A stretch of DNA of 64,000 nt. Source: Bacteroidales bacterium (lineage in GTDB: Bacteria > Bacteroidota > Bacteroidia > Bacteroidales > UBA932). Shown here one piece after another: positions 60,028-64,000 of this stretch. The notes under the pieces were generated by a model. That model worked only from the letters and a program-made list of their open reading frames with translations. It did not search any database and was not told where the DNA came from. The position numbers and the translations under genes are program-made. Each line of letters begins with the position of its first letter. The first letter of the stretch is position 1. The DNA lies in contig JAFZOK010000013.1 in assembly GCA_017550655.1 (NCBI GenBank), forward strand, positions 186,001 to 250,000, written 5' to 3'.

Positions 60028-62316
60028 ATGAAAAAGTTATTTGTAATTATTCTCGCGATAAGCGCAGGGCTGTTCTGGTCCTGCTCCAAGGAAGACGCTG
60101 TCTTAACAGAGCCGGAAACTGATGTGCCCCAGGGCAAGACCGCTTTCAGGGCCACAACAGAGCCGACTACCAAAACATCCTTGGAAAAGGATGGCGATGT
60201 GTACAAGGTTCTATGGCAGAACGGAGACCAGATTACCATCGTAGACGGGGCTTCCACGCCTAACGTTGGAATCTACAGCACCCAAAGCACCACGACTCAC
60301 GCTGATTTCACCTTCTCCAGCGGAAGCGAGGCAACCACTCCTGACTACAAGGCATATTATCCGGCCACCGTCTACAACAACGGCACACCTACCCTGCCCG
60401 CAACGCAGAAATATGCCGCAGGTAACATTGCCGGTTCTCCGATGTATGCCGAGAGTGCTACTGAAACCCTGGAGTTCAAGAACATCTGCGGAATCATACG
60501 CCTGAATGTAAGCACCACTCTCAGCGGAATGAAGGTTAGCAAGATCATCCTTTCGGCCGACCAGGGAATGAGCGGGGCCATCTCCAACGCTGCAACGTTA
60601 ATGACTGACAACTTTGTTGCCGCAGTTACTGGCACGGAGGGAGTAACTCTGGACTGCGGAGAAAACGGAGTGGATATCGGAAGCACGGCTGTTCCTTTCC
60701 ACATCTCCGTTCCCCAGAACAATTATTCATCGCTGAGCATTACAGTGATAACCACCGACAACAGCACTCAGAAACGCACCCTGAAAACCGGCAAGACAGT
60801 TTCTGTACAGCGCAGCGGCATCACAACCATCAATATTTCTTTCAACGATTTTATTCCAGAGCCTATAGACCTGAGCAAAGATGAATCCGCAAACACTTAT
60901 ATCGTAAGCAAAGCAGGTTACTATAAGTTCAAGGCTACCGTAAAGGGTAACGGCGGGCTGGATCCTCTGACCGGAACCACTGCCACAACCATAGATCCGT
61001 CCAGCATTGCAGGAGTCAAGGTATTGTGGGAACTGTACGGCCAGGGACGGGCCATAAAGCACGACGGAGCCAAATACGATATCAGTTACTCCGATGGCTA
61101 TGTCTATTTCTTCACTCCTGATACATTCACGCCGGGAGATGCTTATGTAGCAATCTATGATGCTGATGACAACATTCTCTGGAGCTGGCTCATCTGGGCA
61201 ACGCCCGAGCCTGGAAGGCAGATCGCAGGCGATCAGATTTTTATGACCCAAAATCTTGGAGGCATTCCTGTAGGCAACTGTATGCGCGGATTCCTGTATG
61301 AATGGGGACGCAAGGACCCGTTCCCTGCGGCAGATGGCAATAACTATAAGCCTTATGACTATGTTCCGGACCGTATGGCTTGCCATGCAATTCTGTCTGC
61401 CGGTTCCGGTGTCAGCGTTTCCTACACCGTTGAGCACCCTACCACTTATCTGGACGATGCCCCTTGGATGACAGAATCTGATTTCAGGAATAATCTTTGG
61501 GCTATCTCGGAAAAAACTATTTACGACCCATGCCCTCCAGGCTGGAAAGTTCCTAGCCGCACCCAAATGGAAACGTTCCACTATAATATTGGATTATCCA
61601 CCTTGCCAGCCACGGGTTTCATTGGTAACTGCACCACCGATTTCGAATATGGAAATCCAGGATCTGGTTATTACTGGTCCAGTTCCGCTGTTGACAGGTC
61701 TAAAGCCTATGCATCGTGCAACGACAACCGCCTGAACGAATCGTGGCCAACACAGGAAGGCTACGCTATCCGTCCGGTCCGCCATGTCGTGGTTGATAAT
61801 CTAACCGTTTACGACCGTACGGCAACCAGCTATTATGTTCCTGTATATGGTACTTTTGCTGACGCATATCTGAAGTGCGAATACATAATGCCTTCCGCCG
61901 ACCTGATGACTATGTACGGCCTTCAGGTCAAATCCATGACTTTCTATCTAAAACGCCAAACACTATTCGCCTGGGGCGGAACTTTCCAGGTGTTCATGAA
62001 AGAGGTTGACTACACCTCGATCTCCGAATATAGTGGAACTGCCGACGCCACCATTGTCTATACGGGAACACTCGACGCAACAGGAAGCACGATGACAATA
62101 AACTTTACCACCCCATATACTTACAAGGGGGGCAATCTTCTCATCGGTGTTTATCAGATTGCAACTGCTTCTTACTATGACGCTATTTTCTACGGTCAGG
62201 AAGCCTCAGGAGCTTGCGTTCAGGGATATAAAGAATCCAGCCTTGACGAAGTCCCTTGCGAACAGCGCGACTTCCTGCCAAAGACCACATTCCACTTCAG
62301 TCCGTTAGGGTATTAA
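60028..62316 (+). CDS. Fimbrillin-like lipoprotein with FISUMP domain
   Basis: The frame opens at 59986, but that part overlaps the peptide gene; ATG 60028 (MKKLFVIILAISAGLFWSC) begins a lipoprotein signal, Cys at about residue 19, so 762 residues. The N-terminal half has the fimbrillin-like features (KTAFRATTEPTTKTSLEKDG, YPATVYNNGTPTLP, SGITTINISF). Residues about 400-590 match the FISUMP (Fibrobacter major paralogous) domain: IFMTQNLGG, EWGRKDPFPA, DPCPPGWKVPSR, GYYWSSSAV and GYAIRPVRHV. The rest is unassigned. Likely outer-membrane surface protein. Confidence 0.8.
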   Translation: MKKLFVIILAISAGLFWSCSKEDAVLTEPETDVPQGKTAFRATTEPTTKTSLEKDGDVYKVLWQNGDQITIVDGASTPNVGIYSTQSTTTHADFTFSSGSEATTPDYKAYYPATVYNNGTPTLPATQKYAAGNIAGSPMYAESATETLEFKNICGIIRLNVSTTLSGMKVSKIILSADQGMSGAISNAATLMTDNFVAAVTGTEGVTLDCGENGVDIGSTAVPFHISVPQNNYSSLSITVITTDNSTQKRTLKTGKTVSVQRSGITTINISFNDFIPEPIDLSKDESANTYIVSKAGYYKFKATVKGNGGLDPLTGTTATTIDPSSIAGVKVLWELYGQGRAIKHDGAKYDISYSDGYVYFFTPDTFTPGDAYVAIYDADDNILWSWLIWATPEPGRQIAGDQIFMTQNLGGIPVGNCMRGFLYEWGRKDPFPAADGNNYKPYDYVPDRMACHAILSAGSGVSVSYTVEHPTTYLDDAPWMTESDFRNNLWAISEKTIYDPCPPGWKVPSRTQMETFHYNIGLSTLPATGFIGNCTTDFEYGNPGSGYYWSSSAVDRSKAYASCNDNRLNESWPTQEGYAIRPVRHVVVDNLTVYDRTATSYYVPVYGTFADAYLKCEYIMPSADLMTMYGLQVKSMTFYLKRQTLFAWGGTFQVFMKEVDYTSISEYSGTADATIVYTGTLDATGSTMTINFTTPYTYKGGNLLIGVYQIATASYYDAIFYGQEASGACVQGYKESSLDEVPCEQRDFLPKTTFHFSPLGY

Positions 62317-62322
62317 TAAGTA

Positions 62323-62394
62323 TAAAATATTACACTTTTTCTTTGCAAATAAGACCTTTTTTGCTACTTTTGTCATAGAAAGTATAATATTTTA
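62323..62394. promoter_or_regulatory. hip operon promoter with paired operators
   Basis: TAAAATATTA (62323-62332) and its inverted copy TAATATTTTA (62385-62394) flank a TACTTTTG -7 box (62365-62372); the match extends into ACTTT. The second copy ends six bases before the first gene of the operon. This is the arrangement expected for HipB autorepression by DNA looping or paired binding. Confidence 0.7.
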
Positions 62395-62399
62395 GACAA

Positions 62400-62615
62400 A
62401 TGAACCTGGCTTCAACAATAAAATCGCGGAGAAAAACTTTAGGTATTTCCCAAAACGACCTTGCGGAAATGGCTGGAGTGTCCTTGGCTACGGTTAAAAA
62501 CCTGGAAAGGGGAAAATGCAACCCTTCCTATGAAAACCTTATAAAGATCCTGGATGTGCTGGGGCTTGAAATGGAGTTTAGGGTAAAGAGTCCTTTCTAT
62601 AACCAAAATAATTGA
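62400..62615 (+). CDS. HipB-like HTH antitoxin/repressor
   Basis: A 71-residue XRE-type helix-turn-helix protein: IKSRRKTLGISQNDLAEMAG (recognition region) and SLATVKNLERGKCNPSYENL follow the start. It would bind the operator pair upstream. It overlaps the next gene by four bases (62612-62615), so this is the first of three coupled genes. The name is by position and sequence type; HipB of HipBST carries the same fold. Confidence 0.85.
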   Translation: MNLASTIKSRRKTLGISQNDLAEMAGVSLATVKNLERGKCNPSYENLIKILDVLGLEMEFRVKSPFYNQNN

Positions 62616-62944
62616 ATATGAGACAGCTTGCCGTATATTCAAATAACAGGTTTGCGGGTGTGCTTACGGAAAAAGTCCCGGGAAAGGGATATACCTTTTC
62701 CTATGACCCAGATTACATAAAGACCGGCGCAAACCCGATATCCGTTAATTTTCCGTTGAGAAAAGAATCCTATGAATCAGACGATCTGTTTCCGTTTTTC
62801 ATAAACCTTCTGCCGGAGGGGGCCAACAGGAAAACAGTTTGCCGCTTTTACAAAATAGATGAAAACGATTATTTCGGCCTTCTTGATTTCTTTGCCGGAA
62901 AAGATATCATCGGAGCCGTAAACCTCAGAAAAATCCAACCATGA
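62612..62944 (+). CDS. HipS-like protein (HipA N-terminal domain only)
   Basis: A 110-residue protein equal to the N-terminal subdomain of HipA: RFAGVLTEKVPGKGYTFSY near residue 10-28 and FFINLLPEGANRKTV near 61-75. In the three-gene HipBST systems this is a separate HipS antitoxin that binds and inhibits the kinase. It overlaps both neighbours by four bases. The three-gene split, rather than one hipA, is seen directly here. Confidence 0.85.
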   Translation: MNMRQLAVYSNNRFAGVLTEKVPGKGYTFSYDPDYIKTGANPISVNFPLRKESYESDDLFPFFINLLPEGANRKTVCRFYKIDENDYFGLLDFFAGKDIIGAVNLRKIQP

Positions 62945-63876
62945 ACAAAGATTTGTTTGGAGGAAAAAAAGTATCTCCTTTTTTGGATTTCAGTTTTTCA
63001 GACCAGAAAAAGAACGGGGAGTATCCCGTTTCCGCAGGAAGGATTTCCGTTTCCGGTGTTCAGGAAAAGTTTGGGGCTGTAGTGGAAAAAGGAAAAATCC
63101 GTCTCTGCAGGGAAGGAGAGCAATCCACATACATACTCAAGCCGGCACCTTTGGACAACAGTTTGTCAAACCGCAATTATCTTCCGGCAAACGAGTTCCT
63201 TACAATGCAGATTGCATCTTTGGCGTACGGCATTAAAACCGCCCTCTGCGGCTTATGCTTCTCAAAAGACGGCCACGGCATCTACATCACAAAGCGTTTT
63301 GACATTCTTCCGGATGGGACAAAAAGTGAGATGGAAGATATGGCTTCCATACTTAACAAAAGCGAGATGGATGGCGGGTCTTATTTCAAATACAGCGGAT
63401 GTTACGAAGATATTGCCAGAGGCATCAAGAACACCGTTTCCGCCTGGAGCGTAGATCTTGAGATTTTCTTTAACCAGGTGGTTTTCAATTATATTTATGG
63501 TAATTCAGATGCCCATCTCAGGAATTTTTCAATTATCCGCATCGCCGAGGATTACCGCCTTGCTCCCGCTTATGACCTTATAAATACCGCGTTGCACATA
63601 GGTGGAGATGATTTTGCACTAAACGGGGGTCTGTCTTCAAACATTCTTAAAAGTGACGCATACCAGACTACCGGACACCCTTGCCGATTGGATTTTGATC
63701 GGTTTGGCCTGCAAATTGGGCTTAAACCTCGGCGCATAGAAAGGATACTGGATCGTTACACTTCAATTCCGGACACTGCTCTTGAGTTGATAAAGGGTTC
63801 TCTCCTCAGCGATAAACTCAAAAGAATCTATCTCCGCATCGTCAAGGAAAGAACCGCCCGATTTAACAGGGGTTGA
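62941..63876 (+). CDS. HipT-like kinase toxin (HipA C-terminal domain)
   Basis: A 311-residue HipA-type kinase lacking the N-terminal subdomain. The Gly-rich loop is RISVSGVQEKFG (about residues 34-45, with Ser residues where autophosphorylation occurs in HipT); the catalytic loop GNSDAHLRNFS is near 188-198; the metal-binding LAPAYDLINT near 208-217. HipT of E. coli O127 phosphorylates Trp-tRNA synthetase; the target here is unknown. All three genes are coupled by ATGA overlaps and share one promoter. Confidence 0.85.
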   Translation: MNKDLFGGKKVSPFLDFSFSDQKKNGEYPVSAGRISVSGVQEKFGAVVEKGKIRLCREGEQSTYILKPAPLDNSLSNRNYLPANEFLTMQIASLAYGIKTALCGLCFSKDGHGIYITKRFDILPDGTKSEMEDMASILNKSEMDGGSYFKYSGCYEDIARGIKNTVSAWSVDLEIFFNQVVFNYIYGNSDAHLRNFSIIRIAEDYRLAPAYDLINTALHIGGDDFALNGGLSSNILKSDAYQTTGHPCRLDFDRFGLQIGLKPRRIERILDRYTSIPDTALELIKGSLLSDKLKRIYLRIVKERTARFNRG

Positions 63877-64000
63877 GGTGTTCACCCACTTTTCGTAAAG
63901 CCGACACCCATTCTGACAGGCCCTGGGGCTATTTGTCTCAAATCTTTTTACGATTTGAGACACTTTTTTACACGTTCTGTGGCGGAGAAGGAAAAACACC
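63877..64000. other. Window end, no gene
   Basis: After the kinase stop there is no convincing frame. A terminator lies at 63935-63970; the rest shows nothing. Confidence 0.6.
63935..63970 (+). terminator. Terminator after the hip operon
   Basis: GTCTCAAATC (63935-63944) pairs perfectly with GATTTGAGAC (63952-63961), then ACTTTTTTAC. Confidence 0.85.

Overview
The window looks like the chromosome of a Bacteroidales bacterium (phylum Bacteroidota). The evidence is the promoter form (a TTTG box, 18-20 bases, then TAnnTTTG) in front of many genes, and families typical of the group: DUF5686, DUF4271, DUF2723, fimbrillin-like lipoproteins, BspA-like repeats and an rpsL-rpsG-fusA-rpsJ operon. No species can be named from sequence alone.

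Layout. 1-6571 is the end of a left-to-right gene run (MMPL exporter, FAD oxidoreductase, LolA-like carrier, DUF5686 outer-membrane protein) resembling the export and tailoring end of an aryl-polyene/dialkylresorcinol cluster. 6588-13056 holds secreted proteins, an M20 dipeptidase and a DUF4143 ATPase with three operator-like repeats spaced exactly 32 bases apart. 13118-25194 is an AT-rich accessory array, described below. 25183-28719 is a CAU tRNA and rpsJ, fusA, rpsG, rpsL. 28978-33925 carries ornithine aminotransferase, carbamate kinase, ornithine carbamoyltransferase and pyrBI. 34462-50336 mixes surface lipoproteins with housekeeping genes (MATE, rsgA, prenyl synthase, U32, S41, rdgB, recO, GH3, LuxE-like). 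50374-59814 has a DUF2723 protein, SUI1, DUF4271, hemD, an rnpA-yidD fusion, a two-domain acyltransferase and uvrC. 59862-63876 holds another peptide-plus-lipoprotein pair and a hipBST-like toxin-antitoxin operon.

The most unusual part is the array at 13118-25194. Thirteen genes, nearly all leftward and mostly one gene per promoter, are separated by long near-identical non-coding blocks. A 59-base core that ends with the tRNA 3' end occurs five times, and the rightmost copy is the real tRNA terminus (25136-25194). Cores are flanked by paired GGCGACA boxes exactly 11 bases apart. This is what repeated tandem integration of small cassettes into a tRNA 3' end would leave. No recombinase gene is visible in the window, so any mobility would have to be driven from elsewhere. 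Cargo includes a PIN/AbrB pair, a P-loop kinase, several lipoproteins or secreted proteins of unknown function and three diverged copies of one secreted family.

Other signals: three 41-49-residue peptides, each directly upstream of a fimbrillin-like lipoprotein; hairpin repeats of 51-52 base period, one set inserted in frame in a GH3 gene; the nonamer CTCAGCGAT, 16 copies by eye and none in the array; Lys/Ala/Pro tails on two metabolic enzymes; and an RnpA-YidD fusion.
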